DNA from: JAAELZ01 sp965209105
GTDB lineage: Bacteria; Pseudomonadota; Gammaproteobacteria; Arenicellales; Poriferihabitantaceae
Assembly (NCBI GenBank): GCA_965209105.1
Contig: CBDBQB010000003.1
Span: forward strand, 1 to 13,021
Length of the DNA: 13,021 nucleotides
Reading direction: 5' to 3'
Part shown: piece after piece, positions 1 to 5,968 of the stretch
Position numbering within the stretch: the first letter of the stretch is position 1
Layout: each line of letters opens with the position of its first letter
The notes under the pieces: generated by a model
Told to the model about the DNA's origin: nothing
Databases searched by the model: none
What the model saw: the letters and a program-made list of their open reading frames with translations, nothing else
Made by a program: the position numbers and the translations under genes

Positions 1-211
1 AACCCTGCTCATGCAACTCGAATAAAGCAATGTTAATCGCATCGAGTCCACAATTTAAAAAGGTACTCAAAACCGGTGGGCTGTAGGTGTCCCCAAAACC
101 TTCACCCTGATACCAATAACAAATTTGCAGTACCTCTTCTCGATTAAAAAGGCGGTCCAATTCATTAATGGGTTCGGGTTCGTTGTGTTGTTGTAATGCA
201 GTTGCACTCAT
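1..211 (-). CDS. Small conserved protein of the hydrogenase operon (partial, 3' end outside window)
   Basis: This frame was read directly from the sequence. It starts with ATG at 211 and stays open to the window edge, giving the first 70 residues. The ATG overlaps the TGA of the protease gene (ATGA), so the two are very probably translationally coupled. The N-terminus is polar (MSATALQQHNEPEP), followed by an acidic helix and a motif reading LQICYWYQGEGFGD, then a short hydrophobic segment with one Cys (STFLNCGLDAINIALFELHEQG). From memory, small proteins with a similar QxCxWYQGEGFGD motif occur in clusters of actinobacterial-type (group 1h) hydrogenases. I know no established function and assign none. 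An accessory or maturation role is inferred from position only. Confidence 0.75.
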   Translation of the reverse strand, partial: MSATALQQHNEPEPINELDRLFNREEVLQICYWYQGEGFGDTYSPPVLSTFLNCGLDAINIALFELHEQG

Positions 212-894
212 AGCTTACGCTCCAAAGAAGAAAGGTTGGTTTTACCCGTAGGCTTACAATCGTTCATAAACTGATTATGACACACATCTGACAAGCTATT
301 CAGTTGATTTACACCCAAGGGTTCAAGTGTCATCGCCTCAGCACCCCCTGTAACGGCTGTGCCCAGTTTCAGAAATAGTTGATCAACCAGGTGAAGCATC
401 GACTCTGTAAGTGGATTGTCGCCAATGATACTAATTTCACCGCGTTGCCGATCAATTTCCATCTCGGACATAACCAAGTCGCCGAACGCAGTATCGTCGA
501 GCTGCGCCTCGATAGTGATCACTTCTTTCGGCCAGATACCAAAATGATCTCCGATGACCAAAAGATTGTCCATACTGATAATCCCCGTAACCGCTTGAAA
601 TACGCGGTCTTGTATTGCCAGCACATCCATTTCACCACCTATCCAACGACGACAGCTTACACTTCCCTCGGGGAGACCCCGATCTACCGCGGTGATCAGA
701 ATGAAACGATCATAATCAATTTTTTCCGCTTGAAACTCCTGAACAATAGCGATAGGCCCCCAGTTCATCTCTTTGATGACAACATCGCTAGTAAACCAAT
801 CTGCCGCTTCGATTTTTTCTTTCAGGGTCGGCCCAATAGGATAGCCGCGTACAAACTGGTAGTAACCTACCAGGCCAATTCCAATTTTCGCCAT
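208..894 (-). CDS. Hydrogenase maturation protease (HyaD/HupD family, group 1h-type)
   Basis: A 228-residue protein just downstream of the hydrogenase large subunit. Family members clip the C-terminal peptide from the large subunit after Ni insertion. The N-terminus has the family-type beta strand and glycine turn (AKIGIGLVGYY). The sequence ILITAVDRGLPEGSV at about residues 65-79 corresponds to the D-x(n)-PG region of HybD-like proteases, and VIGDHFG at about 113-119 supplies the expected His. The segment VTGIISMDNLLVIGDHFG is typical of the divergent protease form found with group 1h enzymes. Odd point: the acidic residue that binds metal in the N-terminal loop of HybD (Glu16) has no obvious counterpart here. 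The last ~45 residues form an extra polar tail. The start codon lies 46 bp after the large-subunit stop without a strong ribosome binding site. The gene end overlaps the next gene by 4 bp. Confidence 0.85.
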   Translation of the reverse strand: MAKIGIGLVGYYQFVRGYPIGPTLKEKIEAADWFTSDVVIKEMNWGPIAIVQEFQAEKIDYDRFILITAVDRGLPEGSVSCRRWIGGEMDVLAIQDRVFQAVTGIISMDNLLVIGDHFGIWPKEVITIEAQLDDTAFGDLVMSEMEIDRQRGEISIIGDNPLTESMLHLVDQLFLKLGTAVTGGAEAMTLEPLGVNQLNSLSDVCHNQFMNDCKPTGKTNLSSLERKL

Positions 895-928
895 TGCGCT
901 TTAATCTACCGTTATAAACAATCTACGC

Positions 929-942
929 ACTGACTACTGACT
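929..942. repeat. Tandem 7-bp duplication at the large-subunit stop codon
   Basis: ACTGACT occurs twice in a row on the plus strand and overlaps the TAG of the large subunit. It lies at the start of the 46-bp gap before the protease gene. It may simply be a small slippage duplication; I see no regulatory role. Confidence 0.5.
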
Positions 943-2818
943 AAGCAATACCGCAGGCGCAGGTGGTGACTTCGCGGGTAATCACGCGATCAGTGCCCTC
1001 GACCATCACGTGGGTAGTGCATGGCATGCAAGGGTCAAAACTGCGGAGCGCGCGCAAGACATCGATGCCTTTAAAATCATTTTCATCTTTAAAATTGGTC
1101 TCGATGATGGGCGTGTTCAACACCGCCTGCTCATAGGCACCCGATTCCCCCCAAGGGGTTTTCGGACAAGCGTTGACCGTCGAAGGGGTCGAAATCTGAT
1201 AATTGGCCAATACGCCGTTTTCAATCACGCACCAGTGCGCTAAATAACCTCGACCAGCGCCCCAAAACCCAACACCAATAAATTGTCCTTTCTTGGGAAT
1301 GTCAAAAGGCGTGTGAACTTTAGTTTCACCCCGTTTGATCAAATCATTCGCGCGAACCCAGTTCTCCATGGTCACCATCATATTAAATGCGACCGCATAG
1401 GCGCGTGCACGATTGCGTTCAAAGGCGTTCCAAATTTTTGGCACCTTCCATTCCAATTTCATCTCGGGTAGCTCATCGGCTGCCACATTCAAAATTAAAC
1501 TTTTGCCAGTTGATTTAATATATTTACTTTCAGGAAGCTTTTGCGCCAGGGCTGAGATATACACTCGGGCATAAGCGCCGGCTTCAAAGGTGTGGCGATC
1601 CCACGTGGGAGTGGTTGACCAACTATATCGTTCCTTCCAGTCCTGCACACCAGGTTTGGGGATGGTAGTTTTGTTCCAAGGATGATTCGGGCTTAATGGA
1701 TTGCCTAAGGGGTCTGTTTTAAAGGGATAATCTTCCCACTGCTCATAGTAGGAATGTTCGACAAATTCTTCCGTCCCAACATTAAGATCAGTCAATCGAG
1801 TGGTCACCAACTTCCCATTAACAATTGCACCGGGCGTTGACCAGCGTTTCTCACCCCAAGTATTGCAGTTTTCGTAACTCGCATCGTAATAATCTTCGTG
1901 ATCCCATTGACCGAAATCGACAATATTAACGGGCAATTCCCCAACGTGTTTGTATTCTGGGTTAGCCTTGTACATAAAATCATAAACGTCATCCCAGATA
2001 CCCACGGTCTTTTTCGCATAATCAAAATAGACCTTTAACTTTAAATAAAACTCGGTCAAGGTTGTGGTGGTGACGGTGGTGGTGATCCCGCCGGGTATGA
2101 CTGTCTCCGGATGGGGATATTTACCACCCAGCAAGGTATAGGCTTCACGCGCGACCCGTGTTAGCTCAAGCGCTTCGAGGTAAAGCTTACCCGTCAACGG
2201 ATTTAAGTCGGTCATAATCTCGCCAATTGTGGCGTAACCATGCATATTAGTATATTTGGCTTTAGCGTCTTTGGCCATGTCCCAAATTTCAGGGTTGGTC
2301 TCTCGGATTAAAATTTCCGAGAAGTCAGGGCCCGCAAGAATAAATAAATGCAGCGGGTTATCGTATAAATACTCACAGCTAAGCATCAGATTGCGCACCA
2401 CAATGCCCAGCGGCGGAGGCTTAATACCCAAGGCCATTTCAATTGACAAGGCAGCGGCGGTGGCGTGGACGCCCCCGCAAACACCACAGGCGCGAGAACT
2501 GATAAATGCCGCATCCCTCGGATCACGACCGCGTAAAATAATCTCGTAACCCCGAAACAGTGTGGCCATGGAAGCGGTGTCAACAATCTTGCGTTCTTTT
2601 AAATTAACCGTGCTGTGAAACGCCAGAGCACCCGCAACACGCGTCACCGGATCGAAATCTATATCATTTAGCTGGCCGTTTTTTCGAGCAATATCTGCCA
2701 AAATAGCTTCACGTTCTTCAAGCGTTTCCGTTTGGTACGAGTATGGATTTGGAATGCCCTCTTTTAGGGTCGCATTGCCTTCTTCATCGAACTCAATGGG
2801 TAAATTTTGAAAACACAT
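941..2818 (-). CDS. [NiFe]-hydrogenase large (catalytic) subunit, group 1h/1l-like
   Basis: A 625-residue large subunit that binds the Ni-Fe(CN)2CO centre and splits H2. The first ligand motif is RACGVCGGVH (Cys111, Cys114, with His118). The second is DPCMPCTTH (Cys597, Cys600, His603). Together the four Cys are the metal ligands. Twenty-two residues follow His603, ending in TCACGIA. This should be the peptide removed by the neighbouring protease after His603. It contains two further cysteines, which is unusual enough to note. The tract TTTVTTTT at about residue 246 is low-complexity but in frame. The ATG at 2818 has an AAGAGGT ribosome site 8 nt upstream (2827-2833), so expression need not depend wholly on the upstream gene. 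The absence of a Tat signal on the small subunit places the complex in the cytoplasm. Subgroup assignment (1h against 1l) is from memory of motif style and would need a tree. Confidence 0.93.
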   Translation of the reverse strand: MCFQNLPIEFDEEGNATLKEGIPNPYSYQTETLEEREAILADIARKNGQLNDIDFDPVTRVAGALAFHSTVNLKERKIVDTASMATLFRGYEIILRGRDPRDAAFISSRACGVCGGVHATAAALSIEMALGIKPPPLGIVVRNLMLSCEYLYDNPLHLFILAGPDFSEILIRETNPEIWDMAKDAKAKYTNMHGYATIGEIMTDLNPLTGKLYLEALELTRVAREAYTLLGGKYPHPETVIPGGITTTVTTTTLTEFYLKLKVYFDYAKKTVGIWDDVYDFMYKANPEYKHVGELPVNIVDFGQWDHEDYYDASYENCNTWGEKRWSTPGAIVNGKLVTTRLTDLNVGTEEFVEHSYYEQWEDYPFKTDPLGNPLSPNHPWNKTTIPKPGVQDWKERYSWSTTPTWDRHTFEAGAYARVYISALAQKLPESKYIKSTGKSLILNVAADELPEMKLEWKVPKIWNAFERNRARAYAVAFNMMVTMENWVRANDLIKRGETKVHTPFDIPKKGQFIGVGFWGAGRGYLAHWCVIENGVLANYQISTPSTVNACPKTPWGESGAYEQAVLNTPIIETNFKDENDFKGIDVLRALRSFDPCMPCTTHVMVEGTDRVITREVTTCACGIA

Positions 2819-2859
2819 TGCACACTACCTCTTAAAATTATTTACTTATTTATATAAAT

Positions 2860-2872
2860 GGCGTTTAGCGCC
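2860..2872 (-). other. Small inverted repeat between last membrane-protein gene and large subunit
   Basis: GGCG-CTAAA-CGCC on the minus strand could form a 4-bp hairpin with a 5-nt loop and overlaps the stop codon of the preceding gene. There is no U tract, so it is not a convincing terminator. It could be a weak processing or attenuation site that sets subunit ratios, but may be chance. Confidence 0.25.
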
Positions 2873-3144
2873 TACTTACCTTCTGCTACCTTGACAATCG
2901 CCGCCAAATTACCGTTCACGCTTAATAAACCTTTCAATAATGTCGACAGGCCGCCATTAATGGTTTGGACATACTCACCTAGGGGGTCGGTATTCTCTTT
3001 GGTCGCAATAAGCCCGCCTGCTAACTTCGATAGATTGCGGTAAGCGCCCACTAAGGCAATAATAATTGCGATGAGATAGCCGACCACCACCAGCACCACT
3101 GCCGTGGTCACAATCAATGAAATGACTAATAGTAACTGTGTCAT
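2872..3144 (-). CDS. Small single-pass membrane protein 5 of the hydrogenase operon
   Basis: A 90-residue protein. A long hydrophobic segment at about residues 3-33 (LLLVISLIVTTAVVLVVVGY and following) is followed by a basic stretch AYRNLSK, which predicts an outside N-terminus and a cytoplasmic C-terminus. The C-terminal part, ENTDPLGEYVQTINGGLSTL and on to about residue 87, follows the same pattern as the four other small proteins upstream: an NT or ET pair, a hydrophobic residue 3 later, then an amphipathic helix with I/V/L and A at regular spacing. It is closest to membrane protein 3 (NGGLST against NEGLSS). The ATG overlaps the TGA of protein 4 by 4 bp, so translation is coupled. Function unknown; an anchor or electron-transfer adaptor for the hydrogenase is inferred from location. 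Confidence 0.85.
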   Translation of the reverse strand: MTQLLLVISLIVTTAVVLVVVGYLIAIIIALVGAYRNLSKLAGGLIATKENTDPLGEYVQTINGGLSTLLKGLLSVNGNLAAIVKVAEGK

Positions 3145-3509
3145 GAGGTGGTTCCTCCCGCTGCGCGATCAGACAATACCGTCGCGATAGTCGCACTGTG
3201 TTCATCCAGCCTTTGGCTGGTCTCTACCATACCCGTGGCGACCGTAATGGTATCATTCAACGCCACGATTGAACTGGTGTTTTCAGCAATGGCCACGCCT
3301 GCTGTCAACATTTCTTTGAAATATCGCTTAATGTTCAAGGCGCCGCGTAAGGTTCGCTGCAATAGGTAGATGGCCAATGGCACAATCGCCACGAGCACAA
3401 TCACCAAGACGGTCTGCCAGATAAGATAGACCGCATCTGGCAAGGTTTTGAGCGCGGGGTCGATACCACCCACATAACCCAATATATAGTTGAGTAAAGC
3501 TTCCATCAT
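3141..3509 (-). CDS. Small single-pass membrane protein 4 of the hydrogenase operon
   Basis: A 122-residue protein. About 25 N-terminal residues (MMEALLNYILGYVGGIDPAL...) precede the main membrane helix at about 27-50 (VYLIWQTVLVIVLVAIVPLA). A strongly basic segment QRTLRGALNIKRYFK follows, so the C-terminus should be cytoplasmic. The C-terminal region ENTSSIVALNDTITVATGMV and beyond matches, without gaps, the corresponding parts of proteins 1 and 2: NT, I at +3, L at +6, then I/L and I at the same later positions. The start overlaps the stop of protein 3 by 4 bp (ATGA), and its own stop overlaps protein 5 in the same way. The longer N-terminal extension is shared in kind with protein 2. No enzyme motif is visible. 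Function inferred only from operon position. Confidence 0.85.
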   Translation of the reverse strand: MMEALLNYILGYVGGIDPALKTLPDAVYLIWQTVLVIVLVAIVPLAIYLLQRTLRGALNIKRYFKEMLTAGVAIAENTSSIVALNDTITVATGMVETSQRLDEHSATIATVLSDRAAGGTTS

Positions 3510-3799
3510 TGATACCTCTTTTGAGCCACTGCTGCGTTGATAGTGGCGACCAAATGTTCGTCCACCGCATCTAAACCACCCGCAATACTGCTTAAGCCTT
3601 CGTTAGCGCGAACAACTTGTGGGGTTAAATGACCTGTTTCAACTTCAATCGCCCGTAACCCCAGCCGAAGTTTGGCTAAATAGCTGGTGGGGGTTCCACC
3701 GATTGATCGAAGCATATTGCTTATTTTGATCAAAGCATAAGCCAACACCAGAAAAAATACGATCACCAAAATGGCTGTAAGTAATGTCATTAGTAACAT
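3506..3799 (-). CDS. Small single-pass membrane protein 3 of the hydrogenase operon
   Basis: A 97-residue protein that opens almost directly with a membrane helix (MLLMTLLTAILVIVFFLVLA), followed by IKISNMLRSIGG. The C-terminal part VETGHLTPQVVRANEGLSSI and onward is the shared segment, here with ET in place of NT and a one-residue insertion relative to proteins 1, 2 and 4. Its NEGLSSIAGGL matches protein 5 (NGGLSTLLKGL) and protein 2 (NEGVEEIL). The first ATG (3799) lies 2 bp after the preceding stop; a second ATG at 3790 is also possible. No cofactor-binding residues are evident. Like its neighbours it probably has an outside N-terminus and a cytoplasmic C-terminal segment, positioned to contact a cytoplasmic hydrogenase. 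This is inference. Confidence 0.83.
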   Translation of the reverse strand: MLLMTLLTAILVIVFFLVLAYALIKISNMLRSIGGTPTSYLAKLRLGLRAIEVETGHLTPQVVRANEGLSSIAGGLDAVDEHLVATINAAVAQKRYQ

Positions 3800-3801
3800 A
3801 A

Positions 3802-4167
3802 TCAGTGCTCCAGCATGCAGTTAGGACAGCCCGGGCAGCCATTTGCATGTGCTTCAATAGCGGCCGCACCATCATTAATACGTAAAGCGGTAGCCAAGAT
3901 TTCCTCTACCCCCTCGTTGATTCGGTACAAAACAGGAATATGAATCGTGTTATTCGCGACTCTTTGCCCAGTATCCCATATTTTCGATGCTACGCCATCA
4001 ATGATTCTTGCTTGTCGAAAAATCAACCATAGTAATAGTGCGACGACCAAACTAACAACCAATCCGATCACCAGAGCAGTCGTCCAGACGAACATTGCCG
4101 CCGCAGCCGGCTCAGTCGGCAATAAAGCGACTAGTCCACTCGGTAATAAAGCGACTATACCTTCCAT
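3802..4167 (-). CDS. Small membrane protein 2 of the hydrogenase operon, with C-terminal CPGCPNC motif
   Basis: A 121-residue protein. The N-terminus carries a short internal repeat (IVALLPSG then LVALLPTE), then a membrane helix at about residues 24-50 (MFVWTTALVIGLVVSLVVAL and following), then the basic RQAR. The shared segment starts at about residue 73 (NNTIHIPVLYRINEGVEEIL). The C-terminus differs from all four relatives: HANGCPGCPNCMLEH, with Cys at about 111, 114 and 117 and a terminal His. This CxxCxxC could bind Fe-S, heme or Zn, or take part in disulfide chemistry, and by the positive-inside rule it would face the cytoplasm and the hydrogenase. It is the only one of the five with an obvious cofactor site. 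A strong GAGGAGGG ribosome site (4174-4181) precedes the ATG by 6 nt. Confidence 0.86.
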   Translation of the reverse strand: MEGIVALLPSGLVALLPTEPAAAAMFVWTTALVIGLVVSLVVALLLWLIFRQARIIDGVASKIWDTGQRVANNTIHIPVLYRINEGVEEILATALRINDGAAAIEAHANGCPGCPNCMLEH

Positions 4168-4173
4168 ACTAGA

Positions 4174-4181
4174 CCCTCCTC
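4174..4181 (-). promoter_or_regulatory. Strong ribosome binding site for membrane protein 2
   Basis: GAGGAGGG lies 6 nt before the ATG at 4167. It is the best ribosome site in the operon and sits in an A/T-rich 32-bp gap. The more downstream membrane genes depend on overlapping stops and starts, so this site may set the expression level of the CxxCxxC protein and its coupled neighbours. Confidence 0.7.
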
Positions 4182-4199
4182 ATTAAATAAATTATTATA

Positions 4200-4499
4200 T
4201 TATGCTGCATCACTTTTTTCACCTTGCGATAAAGCGCCCACGATCATACCCGCGTTATTCTCTATTGCCCTTGCGCCAACCAGCAAATTTCCCGCAACTG
4301 AGTTGGTCGCATTGAGCTGCCAAATCGGTTTGGTATTATGTTCAATATCTTCGACAACGCCTAGAGCCACGGCAGCCAGCTTCTTGATTCGATGCGCGGT
4401 ATAGATAACCGCAATGAGCAATGCCGCCGCTGCTAAGACCAGCACGACAGCAATGACCAACCACACAACGAAGTATCCATAAATATCTACTGTACTCAT
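4200..4499 (-). CDS. Small single-pass membrane protein 1 of the hydrogenase operon
   Basis: A 99-residue protein. A short N-terminus (MSTVDIYGY) leads into a long hydrophobic helix at about residues 10-33 (FVVWLVIAVVLVLAAAALLI and following), then the basic HRIKK. The C-terminal segment (EHNTKPIWQLNATNSVAGNL and on) aligns without gaps with proteins 2 and 4 over about 32 residues: NT at positions 1-2, I at 5, L at 8, I/L at 25, A/S at 29, I at 32. Its ATG overlaps the TAA of the small-subunit gene by one base, so its synthesis is likely coupled to that subunit. From memory, two short transmembrane proteins between small- and large-subunit genes were described for the group 1l hydrogenase of Hymenobacter; this gene may be the counterpart of one of them. 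Function not established here. Confidence 0.86.
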   Translation of the reverse strand: MSTVDIYGYFVVWLVIAVVLVLAAAALLIAVIYTAHRIKKLAAVALGVVEDIEHNTKPIWQLNATNSVAGNLLVGARAIENNAGMIVGALSQGEKSDAA

Positions 4500-5782
4500 T
4501 AGCCGACCCTCAGAGCTTGTTTAGCCGCCTTTTTGATACGCTGATCAGAGCGTGCTTTAGCCTCTGACATTGCGGAATGTCCATCTGCTTGTAACTTCCT
4601 TTGTTGTGAGCTTCCGCTCGGATGAAATCGCGATCCCGAGCTTTGTATCTTTTTATAAAAATAGTGAATTGTTTTCATCATCACGCCCGGGGCATCGACA
4701 TGTCCCCAACCACTGGGAATATGTTTGGTCTTGAGCCAACGATTCGTCATATTACCCTTGCGTTGACTAATCTGACGTAGCGGCCGAATAAAGCTACCGA
4801 CCATCCGACTGGCGGTTCCAGAGATAAACTTGCCCGGCGGGGCTTTGTAAAAAGGCGCAAAGGCATCGGGGAACCCAGGCATGGTGCAACCAATGCATAT
4901 TCCGCCCACGTTCATGCAACCTCCGTTGTGGCCTATTGCGCCACGTCTGGCAATATTACATTGCACGACCGGCCCCCAACAGCCCAGTTCAACCAGGCAT
5001 TCTTTCTGCCCATATTCGTCGGCAAAGGTTCCTTCTTCATAATACCCAGCACGCGGACAGCCTCGATGTACGGTCTCGCCGAACATCCAAGCAGGTCGTC
5101 CTAATTCGTCAAATTCAGGTAATGGCCCCACGCCCGCCAAAAACATCAGAACGGCGGTAATTGTTTCAGTGATGTTGTCGCCCACTGGCGCGCAACCGGG
5201 GATATTAACAACGGGCAAACCCAAGGAACTGCGGTAATCTTTGCCTAAAAAATCCATCACGCCCATAGAATTGGTCACATTGCCAATCGCGGCGGGGACG
5301 CCGCCCCAGCTTGCGCAGGTGCCAACACCAATGACTGCAGCAGCGCCTGGCGCTAAATCTGCCAGCATATCCGCCGTTGGATAGGGTCGCCATTTACCGT
5401 CGCCTAAATCTTCCATACCCATCGCAGAAAAATAGCCGCCGGTGTCTTTGGCAATCTGCTCATCAGCAACTGAGCCTTCATATAAGACAACATAAGTGGC
5501 GCCCAGCTCACCCCTGATTGCTTTGTAATACGGCTCCATAAAACGATGTCCCGCTTCTACCGCAAGTACGGGGTGATGCAAAATAATCTTGGGTAAGCCC
5601 GGAATTTGCTGATGGATCAATTGCTCAACGCTGGGGTTCTTTGCACCCACTGCGGCAATAGAACAGCCATCACAACTCATGCCAGCTAACCAGAAGGCAT
5701 GTACCTCCTTAAGCGGCCCTATTTCATTGCCAAATAGCGGCGTATGCTCATTGGTCAGGGGGGTTTGAACTTTCATGTCCAT
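4499..5782 (-). CDS. [NiFe]-hydrogenase small (Fe-S) subunit, group 1h/1l-like
   Basis: I place the start at the ATG at 5782 (427 residues). AAAGAGG lies 9 nt upstream, whereas the ATG at 5812 would put that site inside the gene. Numbered from this start, the proximal cluster ligands are C37 and C40 (MSCDGC), C156 (GTCASWGG) and C197 (IPGCAP). The distal cluster ligands are H239, C242, C262 and C268 (HRGC, EC...LGC). The medial cluster ligands are C275, C289, C296 and C299. C289 sits where standard enzymes have proline, so the medial cluster should be [4Fe-4S] rather than [3Fe-4S]. There is no twin-arginine signal, so the protein is cytoplasmic. After the TMPGFPD motif comes an extra C-terminal region of about 100 residues, rich in K, R, S and Q (for example RIKKAAKQALRVG), with no membrane helix. 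The stop codon overlaps the start of membrane protein 1. Confidence 0.93.
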   Translation of the reverse strand: MDMKVQTPLTNEHTPLFGNEIGPLKEVHAFWLAGMSCDGCSIAAVGAKNPSVEQLIHQQIPGLPKIILHHPVLAVEAGHRFMEPYYKAIRGELGATYVVLYEGSVADEQIAKDTGGYFSAMGMEDLGDGKWRPYPTADMLADLAPGAAAVIGVGTCASWGGVPAAIGNVTNSMGVMDFLGKDYRSSLGLPVVNIPGCAPVGDNITETITAVLMFLAGVGPLPEFDELGRPAWMFGETVHRGCPRAGYYEEGTFADEYGQKECLVELGCWGPVVQCNIARRGAIGHNGGCMNVGGICIGCTMPGFPDAFAPFYKAPPGKFISGTASRMVGSFIRPLRQISQRKGNMTNRWLKTKHIPSGWGHVDAPGVMMKTIHYFYKKIQSSGSRFHPSGSSQQRKLQADGHSAMSEAKARSDQRIKKAAKQALRVG

Positions 5783-5791
5783 CGTTATATG

Positions 5792-5796
5792 CCTCT
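5792..5796 (-). promoter_or_regulatory. Ribosome binding site that decides the small-subunit start
   Basis: On the minus strand AGAGG lies 9 nt before the ATG at 5782. The longer reading from 5812 has no comparable site and would only add ten residues unlike the family N-terminus. The shorter start is therefore preferred. Confidence 0.6.
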
Positions 5797-5894
5797 TTAT
5801 CGCTGGCAACATGCCAGAAATGGTTTATATATCAATCACTTGACTTGAACTGCAAAGTAAATGATTAACGGTCGTATTCGGTTTATTTGCGTTT

Positions 5895-5925
5895 ACTATA
5901 CACCTTGCCCTAAGAGTAAGGTCAA
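5895..5925 (-). promoter_or_regulatory. MerR-type promoter and operator driving the hydrogenase operon
   Basis: On the minus strand the -35 element TTGACC (5920-5925) and the -10 element TATAGT (5895-5900) are separated by 19 bp. This over-long spacer is the hallmark of promoters activated by MerR-family proteins through DNA twisting. The spacer region contains a dyad, ACCTT...AAGGT (5902-5922), with seven of nine positions symmetric, as in CueR- and MerR-type operators. It reads directly toward the small subunit, with a 5' leader of about 105 nt. The merR gene ends only about 45 bp upstream. What is seen is the spacing and dyad; regulation by the adjacent protein is a strong inference. Confidence 0.8.
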
Positions 5926-5968
5926 GCGTTCGTGCATCATTTAGCTCGCTGCAACAAATTGCTTAGGG

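Noticed and set aside
379..933. Long plus-strand open frame (184 codons)
   Set aside because: It lies opposite the maturation protease, has no family-like sequence and no ribosome site; a shadow of the real gene.
2040..2090. Low-complexity GTGGTGGTGACGGTGGTGGTGAT tract as a repeat element
   Set aside because: It encodes the in-frame Thr/Val run of the hydrogenase large subunit and is not a separate feature.
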